DNA of 29,045 bases from CAVXFS01 sp049582805. Lineage in GTDB: Bacteria; Pseudomonadota; Gammaproteobacteria; Burkholderiales; Gallionellaceae. Shown here piece after piece: positions 7,776-16,245 of the stretch (its first letter is position 1; the number at the start of each line of letters is the position of its first letter). Position numbers and translations under genes: made by a program. Location of the stretch: assembly GCA_049582805.1 (NCBI GenBank), contig JBAUUR010000037.1, positions 1 through 29,045 of the forward strand. Direction: 5' to 3'. The notes beneath the pieces are model-generated. The model had not been told where the DNA came from. It searched no databases and saw only the letters and a program-made list of their open reading frames with translations.

Positions 7776-10700
7776 ATGCGTATTCTGACTATTGCCGTTC
7801 TGTATTTGATCTTGTTTGCCTCTGCCCGTGCGGATATAGCGAATACTACTTCTTCGGCAGGCTTTTCCACAATTAAGCTTGTACAGGAACTCCCGATCGG
7901 CGGGATGCGGAAGTTGCTCGGCTCGAGCGATGGCAATGCGTACCTCGCAAAAACGGATGGCTCCGTTAGCGTTGTGGACAAAGATGGAAAAGAGCTTGTT
8001 GCCCTGCAGGCCAAGGACAGCAAAGGAGGAGCCATACTCAAACAGCCCGAGGCCGTTGCTGTTTCCGATAACATAATTTATGTGGTTGATAGTGAAACAA
8101 ACCTCGTTGCAATGTTTACCCCACAGGACAAACTTCAGGGGAGCTTTGGCGCCAGCAAAAGCGGTGGTGGATTTTTTAGTTTTTCCGGCGGAAATAGTAA
8201 TGCGTTGAGTTCGCCACACGGTATTGCCATCCACGACGGCATTGTCTATGTTGCCGACAGCGGCAATGGAAGGGTGCAACTGTTCGGCATCAATGGTGTT
8301 TTTCTGGCCACCCTCGAGATTGACCGCGCTCCCGAAAACATCGACGCAAAGGAGAAGGGGCTGCCCTACAGGTTGCACAAGCCGACTGACATTGCGATTG
8401 ATGCCCTGGGTCGCATATATGTGCTGGATACTGATGATGGTCTGATCAAGGTGTACAGCCGTAACGGCATATATCTGAAGCATCTCCCGGAAGCCGGAAA
8501 GCCGATCGCTTTCAGTATCGCACGTGACGGTATCTATGTGGCGGAACGGGATTCGTTTGTCATTAACAAGTACGATTTTAAGGATAAGCTGCTTTACTCC
8601 TTCGGCTCGGCGGGGAAAGGGCGCGCACAGTTTGCAAGCATCGCCGGCTTGTCCACCGACCAGGATCGGCAGGTGCTGGTCGGCGATAAAGAGAAGGCGA
8701 TCACAAATGTGTTCATGGTCGAATCCGGCGCGCCTTTTGAACCAATAGTCAAGGAACCCTCAAGAACATCCTTGAAATGGGAGCAGTCCATTCCGTTGCC
8801 GGTGGGCAAGATGGCTTGGGATGGCAAGGGAGCGTTGTACGGGGTCGTCGCAGGCGATAAAGACTACAAGGATGGCAATAAAATAGTCCGGATTGTTGAT
8901 GGCGCGGTAGCCGGTGAAATCAAGACGAAGGATTTTTCCCCAGTGTCGGTTGCCGTTGACAGGAGCGGCGCTCTTTGGGCGCTGGATAAGAAGAAGGGCA
9001 TGCTTGCAAAGCTGGACGAATCCGGAAAGTTACTTGTCAGTATCGGCTCATCGGGGAGCCAGAAAGGGGAATTTGATGAACCCGAGGATTTCACCATTTC
9101 CAGCGCGGGTGTCATATTTGTCGCCGACAGCGGGAATCACAGGGTGCAGGCATTCAGCAGCGACGGAGTATTTTTGAAAGAAATCCGCAGCGACGCTTCC
9201 GGCAAGCTGGAGAACCCCGTGGCGATTGCCCTTGATTCACAGGGTGCAATCTATGTTCTGGATAAGGGGCGTGCGGTTGTCTCCACCTATACATCCAAGG
9301 GAGTGCCGCTGGGCGTGTTTGGCAACCAGGCTATTCAGGATGGGAAGTCGATTCTTGAAAAGCCGGTGGGGCTGATGGTAACCCAGGATGAGGTGTTCGT
9401 TCTTGATTCGGATCAGGTCAAGGTCTTTTCGCATAAAGGACAATATATACGTTCATTCGGCACCCACGGAAGCGGTCCGGGGGAGCTTGATGAACCAGTG
9501 GCGATCACTGCAACTGGCAATTCAACTTTCAGCATTTCGGAGCGCGGCAACAAGCGGCTGCAATCATTTACCACGTTATACAAACCATCTGCCCCTGAAA
9601 ATTTGACAGCGCAAAGCAGTGTACATGCGATTGAATTGCATTGGAGCGCTTCTGCCCTGCCTGATTTCAAGCAATACCGGATTTTTAGGGCTCCGGGCCA
9701 ATATTCAGCGTTTGTCCAGATAGCCACCACTGGCGTCGCCCAGTATGTAGACCAGAGCGTGGAACTGGACAAGGAATACTTTTACCTGGCGGAAGGGGAA
9801 ACGCAGTACGGATACGTGGGACCGATGAGCGAGGTGGTGAAAGGGGTCGCCAGTAAGTACGTGCCGCCGGCGTTGGAAAACGTTCAGGTAGAGCCATCGC
9901 AATTGCAGCTCAAAATGAGCTGGAAACCCGTTGACCGGCGATATTTCAGCGCATATCTGGTTTATCAGAATAATGTAGACGTATTTACCAAGATTGGCGA
10001 AACGACTACACCGCAGTTCATCGTGAATGGATTGGCTCCCGACACCGAATATACCTACTACATTTCGACTCGCAGCACCGATGGTGCCGAATCGGAAAAG
10101 CTCAAGGTCACTGCGTCCACGCTGCCCTATGCCGGCCCCCCGCTGGAAATCGATGTAGTCAAACTGGACGACATTTTTTCCAACTCTTATAAGCTTTACG
10201 AGCAGAATGGGATTGGCCGCATCAAATTAACCAGTAACACCGGCAAGCCGATAGAAAAAATCAAGGTGAGCTTCATGCTGAACAATTTCATGGATTTCCC
10301 GACGGAAATGCAAATCGACAGGCTATTGCCGGGGCAGAGCGAAGAAATTACTCTCAAGGCCGTGTTCAACAACAACATCCTGACTATCTCCGAAGACAGC
10401 TCCATACAAACGGCAATCGAGGCAAGCTATTTTCAGGACGGCACACGTGAGGTTTACAGCAAGAACCCCACGATCACTGTCTACGATAAGCACCGCATGA
10501 CATGGGATGAAGATGAGCGCTTGGCTTCATTTATAACGCCGAAAGATCCACCGATAATGAACTTCACGCGTTCGGTAGCCACCCAGTTCCACGATACCAA
10601 AGACGAAGTACAACTGGCTGCCGTATTGTTCGATGCCATGGGGACAATGGGATTTACCTACCTTCAAAATCCAACCGACCCTTATCAAATATCCATTGCA

Positions 10701-11594
10701 AAGACGGCGACAACCAAAAAGACCGATACGGTCGACTATGTCCAGTATCCGCGTGAAACGCTGGAGCGCAAATCGGGGGACTGTGTTGACTTGGTGTCGT
10801 TCTATGCAAGCGCTCTGGAGAGCATAGGAATAAACACGTTGATGCTCGAGGTGCCGGACCACTTGCTGATGATGTTCTCCACCGGCATTGCCGCCGATGC
10901 GGACGGATACACGATGGATAACATGTATGTGATACATGACGGCAAGCTGTGGATCCCGGTTGAAGCCACCGTCGTTGGCAGGCCATTTACCGAGGCGTGG
11001 GAAACTGGCGCAGCCAATTACTACAAATGGAAAGGTCAGGGACTGACAATACTTGATGTGCACCCCGCGTGGAACACCTATAAACCCGCAACTTTGCCCG
11101 ACTCCCCAGAAAAGCCCGCCAACGTGAGCGCTGCGGACATCGAGAAAAAATTTCCTGGAAACTTCTTGTCAATACTCAAGATCAGTTCGCAAACCAAGAC
11201 CAGACATTATCTCCAGGCGATAGAAAAAAATCCTGCCGATATGGAAGCGCATCTCCAGGTCGGAATTATTCTGGCCAAAGTGGGTGACCATGAGGAAGCG
11301 ATGAAATATTTCGACAAGGTTCTCGAGTCCGAACCCAATAATGCGTCAGCGTTGAATAATCGCGGCAATCTTTTCATGTTCGACGAGAAATATCCCGAGG
11401 CGCAAAAGGCATATTCTGCCGCGGCAAAATCAAGTCCGGAAGACCCCTACGTTTGGGTCAACCTGGCCAAGTCGTACCAGGCGACGAAAAATACGAAGAA
11501 GGCAAAGGAGGCTTTTGTTACGGCTCAACGTCTTGATCCAGCGGTTAAAGAGAAGTATAAGACGATGGCGCTGGAGCTATTAAACGCGCTGTAG
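7776..11594 (+). CDS. Large exported NHL-propeller / FnIII / transglutaminase-like / TPR protein
   Basis: I start this gene at ATG 7776 because AGGGAG (7761-7766) lies nine bases upstream and the product then begins with a signal peptide (MRILTIAVLYLILFASARA). The 1272-residue protein shows about two NHL-type beta-propellers (30-600; repeated motifs such as PHGIAIHDGIVYVADSGNGR and VIFVADSGNHRVQ), two fibronectin type III domains (about 604-790), and a beta-rich linker. A transglutaminase-like core follows, with Cys1003 (KSGDCVDLVSF), His1029 (PDHLLMMF) and Glu1063 (WIPVEAT) where the family usually has Asp. TPR repeats occupy about 1145-1265. It would act in the periplasm or at the surface, possibly as a scaffold or cross-linking/peptidase enzyme. 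It sits between the cyclase and a small exported protein, likely one operon. Confidence 0.85.
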   Translation: MRILTIAVLYLILFASARADIANTTSSAGFSTIKLVQELPIGGMRKLLGSSDGNAYLAKTDGSVSVVDKDGKELVALQAKDSKGGAILKQPEAVAVSDNIIYVVDSETNLVAMFTPQDKLQGSFGASKSGGGFFSFSGGNSNALSSPHGIAIHDGIVYVADSGNGRVQLFGINGVFLATLEIDRAPENIDAKEKGLPYRLHKPTDIAIDALGRIYVLDTDDGLIKVYSRNGIYLKHLPEAGKPIAFSIARDGIYVAERDSFVINKYDFKDKLLYSFGSAGKGRAQFASIAGLSTDQDRQVLVGDKEKAITNVFMVESGAPFEPIVKEPSRTSLKWEQSIPLPVGKMAWDGKGALYGVVAGDKDYKDGNKIVRIVDGAVAGEIKTKDFSPVSVAVDRSGALWALDKKKGMLAKLDESGKLLVSIGSSGSQKGEFDEPEDFTISSAGVIFVADSGNHRVQAFSSDGVFLKEIRSDASGKLENPVAIALDSQGAIYVLDKGRAVVSTYTSKGVPLGVFGNQAIQDGKSILEKPVGLMVTQDEVFVLDSDQVKVFSHKGQYIRSFGTHGSGPGELDEPVAITATGNSTFSISERGNKRLQSFTTLYKPSAPENLTAQSSVHAIELHWSASALPDFKQYRIFRAPGQYSAFVQIATTGVAQYVDQSVELDKEYFYLAEGETQYGYVGPMSEVVKGVASKYVPPALENVQVEPSQLQLKMSWKPVDRRYFSAYLVYQNNVDVFTKIGETTTPQFIVNGLAPDTEYTYYISTRSTDGAESEKLKVTASTLPYAGPPLEIDVVKLDDIFSNSYKLYEQNGIGRIKLTSNTGKPIEKIKVSFMLNNFMDFPTEMQIDRLLPGQSEEITLKAVFNNNILTISEDSSIQTAIEASYFQDGTREVYSKNPTITVYDKHRMTWDEDERLASFITPKDPPIMNFTRSVATQFHDTKDEVQLAAVLFDAMGTMGFTYLQNPTDPYQISIAKTATTKKTDTVDYVQYPRETLERKSGDCVDLVSFYASALESIGINTLMLEVPDHLLMMFSTGIAADADGYTMDNMYVIHDGKLWIPVEATVVGRPFTEAWETGAANYYKWKGQGLTILDVHPAWNTYKPATLPDSPEKPANVSAADIEKKFPGNFLSILKISSQTKTRHYLQAIEKNPADMEAHLQVGIILAKVGDHEEAMKYFDKVLESEPNNASALNNRGNLFMFDEKYPEAQKAYSAAAKSSPEDPYVWVNLAKSYQATKNTKKAKEAFVTAQRLDPAVKEKYKTMALELLNAL

Positions 11595-11663
11595 CGCACT
11601 GACCCGGAGCTGAATGTTTCACCGTAGAATGAACTCATGTAAACAGACACAAAGGAAAAGATC

Positions 11664-12056
11664 ATGAAAAGATTGCTGATGCTGATTTTGATGGGACTGG
11701 CGCTCGGTTCACAGTTACTCCATGCGGATGAGCAGGGCGCTACATCGAGTTTCTGGGAGAAACTCAAAGAAAAGCTTGAATCATTTACTCCCCGCGAGAA
11801 AGTGACCTCAACCACTACTGCGACGGCCGGCGTTCGCGGTGCTCCAATGGCATCCGAAGATGTGTACTGGAAAGGGGAAGCTTCGGCACAAACCATAGAC
11901 CCCGATGAACTGGAGGCATTCAAAAAGGCGATTGCATTCATTGATGCCGGCGACAAACAGCAGGCCCAAATTGCCTTCGCCGAATTTATCAAAAAATATC
12001 CGGACAGTGCATTGCGCAAAGACGCTGACCAAGCCCTGGCGTTCTCTACCCCCTGA
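11664..12056 (+). CDS. Small exported protein with FecR-like AGVRG motif and helical C-terminus
   Basis: The 130-residue product has a signal peptide (MKRLLMLILMGLALGSQLLHA). The mature part holds TATAGVRGAPM, which recalls the AGVRGT motif closing FecR domains, and ends in a helical segment (DELEAFKKAIAFIDAGDKQQA...FIKKYPDSALRKDAD) resembling a single TPR/YbgF-type repeat. AAGGA lies about nine bases before the ATG. It follows the giant propeller protein after 69 bases and is probably the last gene of that operon. I do not recognise a named family; a periplasmic adaptor role is only a guess. Confidence 0.75.
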   Translation: MKRLLMLILMGLALGSQLLHADEQGATSSFWEKLKEKLESFTPREKVTSTTTATAGVRGAPMASEDVYWKGEASAQTIDPDELEAFKKAIAFIDAGDKQQAQIAFAEFIKKYPDSALRKDADQALAFSTP

Positions 12057-12615
12057 TTTCTTTTCTCTTTCGTTAGTCTAAATGCATTAGAGGGTTACTC
12101 CAATTTGCCCTAAAAACTTACGAAGACGATCACGCAACGATCAAGCCTATCGTTGCGCAGGAGTGGATCATTTATTAATGCTCAAGTAGAAGTGGAACAA
12201 GACTTCGCCAATACACAGCGATGTGCTGGAATCCAGTTGACCAGCGATTGAGCACTTCCACGCCAATTTAGTCAAACGTCATCAATAAATTTATCTGGTC
12301 AAGCCCCAACCAGCACAGGTGGGCAAATATTTGCCGGAGCCAAAAAAATCGTGGATCAAGTCGTGATGACCAGGCAGAGGCATCGTGGATTGCAATCATT
12401 GTTGCTGGGTTCAGTGGTAAACAAGGGTTGCATTTGGCAACCTGCCAAGTGTTGCTGGTCGAATAAGGAATCGACCCCTTCCGGTTTCGGGGGAGGCCAA
12501 TTTAGACTTTAAATAATTCTAAAGGCAGATTGTGGTCAGATATACTAACTAATATCTGCGCCATAACTTGTTCGGCGTCATGCATCAGGGTCGGCAACAG
12601 GCCTCAGGGGGTAGC
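12057..12615. promoter_or_regulatory. Dyad-rich leader of the CHASE2 kinase gene; no gene seen
   Basis: I find no gene in this 559-base stretch. It contains four perfect inverted repeats: CGCAACGAT/ATCGTTGCG (12133-12141/12149-12157; no T-run follows, so not a standard terminator), GGTTGC/GCAACC (12426-12431/12437-12442), GGTCGA/TCGACC (12457-12462/12471-12476) and CAGATAT/ATATCTG (12537-12543/12552-12558). The last overlaps TATACT (12541-12546), a fair -10 box about 75 bases upstream of the kinase start, with no good -35. A regulator could bind there. The downstream gene's ribosome site AGGGGG is at 12606-12611. Confidence 0.4.
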
Positions 12616-15195
12616 ATGAATAAGTGGTCGTTTTGGCACAAGGACTGGTTCGTCGGTTTGCTGGTTGCATTGGTATTTATTCTTGGTGCCAATAACGACC
12701 TGATGCAGAGTCTGGAGCGCAAGGCTTATGACTTGGGTGTTTTGGCTTCCTCGCGGACTCCGAGCGACAAGATTGCGGTGATAGCGATTGATGAGCAAAG
12801 CATCGCCAATCTGGGACGTTGGCCGTGGCCACGTGCGATACATGCCAAGATGATAGATATCCTGGCAACGGGTCATCCCAAGGTGATTGGTTATACCGCC
12901 TTTTTCTTCGAGCCGCAGATAGATGCCGGGCTGGGCTATATTTACACGATTGCCCAATGGCTTGGCAATTCAAAGATTAAAGATACCACCGACCCCACAC
13001 AACAAGCCGAGTTGGCGCAGCTTAATGCGTTGCTGCAGGATGCGGTGCAAAACCTCAATAACGATCAAAAACTCAGCGAAAGCATCGCCAAGGCGAACAA
13101 TGTGCTGCTGGCGATGTTATTCGAGTTGGGCGAACCGCAAGGCAAGCCCGATCAGGAATTGCCTGACTATGTGTTGCGCAATATTCTCACGAATGTGAAG
13201 GATGCCAGCGGTTCGGGAGAGATGCCGTTGCCATCGCTGAGTGTGTTGTCACCGATTGAGGTGTTGGGCAGCAAGGCATTGGCCATTGGACATATGAACA
13301 GCTATCCGGATATGGACGGAACGATACGTACCGAACCGCTGGTGATCGGCTATTACAATCAATTCTATCCATCGCTGTCGCTGATGCTGGCAGCCAGGAG
13401 CCTCAATCTCGAGCCCGCAGATATACACGTCAATCTGGGCGAAGGGGTGCAGCTCGGCAATCATAAAATCGTCACAGACCCCGCCTTGCGCATGCACACC
13501 TATTTTTACAAGGATAAGGACGGACGGTCGGCCTTTCCGATGGATTCCTTCTACGATGTTTTATCTGGCAAGATTCCGGCGGAAAAATACCGGGATAAGA
13601 TCGTGCTGATCGGGGCATCGGCAGCCGGCGTCGGCTCACTCCAGGTGACGCCCATTTCTTCCAGTATGGCGCCAGTGATGACTTTGGCGAATTCGGTATC
13701 GAGCATCCTCAAGGGCGATTTTTTTGTCACGCCAAGCTGGGCCAGGTGGGCGCAAATCGGCATCTTCCTGCTAATTGCGCTATACCTGATCCTGCTGTTG
13801 CCCCGCCTGAATGCCGCCATCGGAGCGCTGATCACCGGCACGTTGTTCGCAGTGCTGTTGCTTGCGCATTTCATTTTGATGACAACGCAGGCGATATGGC
13901 TGCAACTGATGTTGCCCGCCGCGCTGTTGCTGGTTGGCCATTTATTGCTGACGACTAAGCGCTTCCTGATGGCCGAAAAGGGTAAACAGAAATCCGATGC
14001 CGAATCCGCGGAAAGCAATCGTATGCTCGGCTTGGCTTTCCAGGGGCAAGGGCAGTTGGATATCGCCTTCGACAAGTTCCGCAAAGTACCGGTGGATGAT
14101 AGCTTGATGGAGGTGTTGTACAACTTGGGGCTTGATTTCGAGCGCAAGCGGCAATTTAACAAGGCGGAATCGGTGTTCAGATATATGGCTGCGTACAACG
14201 CCAAATTCCGCGACCTGGACGCGCGCTTGGCACAGATCAAGGCGATGTCGGAAACAGGGATGCTAGGCGGTTCATCAGGGAACAGCAATGCAGGCACGAT
14301 GGTACTGGACAAGGCAGGTGTGTCCAAGCCGATGCTGGGACGTTATGAAATCGAGAAGGAACTTGGCAAGGGAGCGATGGGGGTGGTGTATCTCGGCAAA
14401 GACCCGAAAATCGGTCGCATCGTGGCGATCAAGACCATGGCACTGGCCCAGGAGTTCGAGGCCGATGAGCTGGAAGCCGCGAAAGCCCGCTTCTTTCGTG
14501 AGGCCGAAACAGCGGGTCGTCTGAATCATCCGAATATCGTCGCTGTGTACGATGCGGGAGAAGAGCATGACCTTGCCTACATCGCGATGGAACTCCTCAA
14601 AGGCAGGGATTTGGTACCCTACACCAAGGCGGATAATTTGCTGCCTTTACCCAAATTGATGAGTATTTTTGCACGGGTTTGCGATGCGCTGGATTATGCA
14701 CATAAACAAAACGTGGTGCATCGCGACATCAAACCGGCCAACATCATGTATGACCCCGAGACGGATACGCCTAAGGTGACCGATTTTGGCATTGCGCGCA
14801 TCACCGACTCCAGCAAAACCAAAACCGGTATGGTGTTGGGTACCCCATCTTTTATGTCGCCAGAACAATTGGCCGGGAAGAAGATTGTCGGTGCGTCCGA
14901 CCTGTTTTCTTTGGGCGTGAGTTTGTACCAAATGGCTTGCGGTAAGCTTCCGTTCAGAGGGGATTCGATAACGCAATTAATGTTCCACATCATCCATGAA
15001 CCGCATACTGATATTTTGAGCCTCAGGGCGGATTTGCCGCCATGTTTGGTGGCGATCATTAACCGATCATTGGCCAAGCAAGTTGAGGATCGCTATTCCA
15101 GTGGCGCTGAAATGGCCTACGCATTGCGTCAGTGTGCTGCACTAGCAGGTGGCGCCCAACGGCGACAGAGTGACCGTTCCGCAGCCAGCATATAG
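12616..15195 (+). CDS. CHASE2 receptor Ser/Thr protein kinase
   Basis: I prefer ATG 12616 (MNKWSFWHKDW) behind AGGGGG over an in-frame TTG 48 bases upstream. The 859-residue protein has an N-terminal membrane segment, a long CHASE2 domain (about 25-375; KIAVIAIDEQSIANLGRWPWPR, IVLIGASAAGV), three membrane segments (about 380-450), a TPR-like linker (about 470-550) and a Hanks-type kinase domain (about 575-840). The kinase motifs are complete: glycine loop GKGAMGVVY, Lys606 in VAIK, Asp704 in HRDIKPAN, Asp723 in DFG, then SPEQ. Compared with the common PASTA or plain receptor kinases, sensor and kinase are reversed, with the kinase at the cytoplasmic C-terminus. It should phosphorylate Ser/Thr in response to an extracytoplasmic cue. 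Its kinase domain closely resembles that of the convergent gene downstream. Confidence 0.9.
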   Translation: MNKWSFWHKDWFVGLLVALVFILGANNDLMQSLERKAYDLGVLASSRTPSDKIAVIAIDEQSIANLGRWPWPRAIHAKMIDILATGHPKVIGYTAFFFEPQIDAGLGYIYTIAQWLGNSKIKDTTDPTQQAELAQLNALLQDAVQNLNNDQKLSESIAKANNVLLAMLFELGEPQGKPDQELPDYVLRNILTNVKDASGSGEMPLPSLSVLSPIEVLGSKALAIGHMNSYPDMDGTIRTEPLVIGYYNQFYPSLSLMLAARSLNLEPADIHVNLGEGVQLGNHKIVTDPALRMHTYFYKDKDGRSAFPMDSFYDVLSGKIPAEKYRDKIVLIGASAAGVGSLQVTPISSSMAPVMTLANSVSSILKGDFFVTPSWARWAQIGIFLLIALYLILLLPRLNAAIGALITGTLFAVLLLAHFILMTTQAIWLQLMLPAALLLVGHLLLTTKRFLMAEKGKQKSDAESAESNRMLGLAFQGQGQLDIAFDKFRKVPVDDSLMEVLYNLGLDFERKRQFNKAESVFRYMAAYNAKFRDLDARLAQIKAMSETGMLGGSSGNSNAGTMVLDKAGVSKPMLGRYEIEKELGKGAMGVVYLGKDPKIGRIVAIKTMALAQEFEADELEAAKARFFREAETAGRLNHPNIVAVYDAGEEHDLAYIAMELLKGRDLVPYTKADNLLPLPKLMSIFARVCDALDYAHKQNVVHRDIKPANIMYDPETDTPKVTDFGIARITDSSKTKTGMVLGTPSFMSPEQLAGKKIVGASDLFSLGVSLYQMACGKLPFRGDSITQLMFHIIHEPHTDILSLRADLPPCLVAIINRSLAKQVEDRYSSGAEMAYALRQCAALAGGAQRRQSDRSAASI

Positions 15196-15289
15196 GGGGC
15201 GCGCTTTTCGATGGCGGTGTATCGTAAGCAAATATCCGGCAACGGAAGCCACCAGTCGCAGAAATCGCCCAGATTTCGCTTGAACAGTA

Positions 15290-16207
15290 TCAGTGCATTG
15301 ATGCCAAGCATTCCTGGATGGCCGCAGCCATTTCTTGCCCAGTTTGATATCGCTGCTCGATTTCTTTGGCCAAGGCGCGGTCTATGATGTCGCCGACGCA
15401 AGGAGGCAGGCCAGAATTGATGGACAGGATGTTGTCGTGCGGCTCCTTTGCTATGCGGAACATGACATCGCCGATAGAATCGCCCGGAAACGGCAGCCTC
15501 CCCGCCAACAGTTCGTACAGGCTGACTCCGAGTGAGAATAGATCGGACGGCCCCTCTATTTTTTTACCCCTTAATTGTTCGGGAGACATGTAGTATGGGG
15601 TTCCTAGCACCATGCCAGTCCTGGTTTTCGAATCATCGATAACTCTTGAAATGCCAAAATCCATGACCTTGATGGTATTGCCCACCGGGTCATACATGAT
15701 ATTCCCCGGTTTGATGTCGCGATGCACCACGTTGTGCTCGTGTGCATACCCCAGCGCCTCTGCTACACGGGCAATCATGTCCAGCACTTTGGGCGCGGGC
15801 AGTAGATTTTTTGGTTTGGTGCAGGCAAGCATATCCCCGCCTTTCAGGAACTCCATTGCAATATAAGCAAGGCCATCTTCCTCGCCGGAGCCATATACGG
15901 CCACGATGTTGGGATGATTCAGCCGTCCTGCGATTTTTGCTTCACGAAGGAATCTTGATTTGACATCCTCCAGCATCTCTGCCTCGAATTCTTTCCCCAT
16001 TGCCATGGTTTTAATTGCTGCTTCACGGCCGGTTGCTGCATCCTTCCCGAGATATACGGCGCCCATGGCGCCCGACCCCAGTTTTCTTTCTATGACATAA
16101 CCCCCTATCATTTTTGCCGGTGTGCTGGTCGCGCCAGGCAGCGAGTTGTCGTGCAAGGCTGCGCGGCCTCGCAGGCTGTTCACCATTTTGTTCAAAAATC
16201 CTTTCAT
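15290..16207 (-). CDS. Soluble Ser/Thr protein kinase
   Basis: The 305-residue product is essentially a single Hanks-type kinase domain with no membrane segment: glycine loop GSGAMGAVY, Lys66 in AAIK, Asp164 in HRDIKPGN, Asp183 in DFG and MSPEQ. It is very similar through its length to the kinase half of the CHASE2 kinase encoded tail-to-tail 94 bases away (shared runs include GRLNHPNIVAVY, TGMVLGTP and DLFSLGVSLY), so the two are paralogues. ATG 16207 has no good ribosome site; ATG 16186 (MVNSLRG) has AAAGGA about 11 bases upstream and may be the true start. It follows the kinase/cNMP-binding gene by 38 bases, so they form an operon. The substrate is unknown. Confidence 0.88.
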   Translation of the reverse strand: MKGFLNKMVNSLRGRAALHDNSLPGATSTPAKMIGGYVIERKLGSGAMGAVYLGKDAATGREAAIKTMAMGKEFEAEMLEDVKSRFLREAKIAGRLNHPNIVAVYGSGEEDGLAYIAMEFLKGGDMLACTKPKNLLPAPKVLDMIARVAEALGYAHEHNVVHRDIKPGNIMYDPVGNTIKVMDFGISRVIDDSKTRTGMVLGTPYYMSPEQLRGKKIEGPSDLFSLGVSLYELLAGRLPFPGDSIGDVMFRIAKEPHDNILSINSGLPPCVGDIIDRALAKEIEQRYQTGQEMAAAIQECLASMH

Positions 16208-16245
16208 GCTGAAGTGGCTCGCATTCTGTGTAGACCATGAAATGT

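Noticed and set aside
7506..8483. 325-codon minus-strand frame opposite the cyclase/propeller genes
   Set aside because: It lies antisense to clearly coding sequence with strong domains, and its translation resembles no protein.
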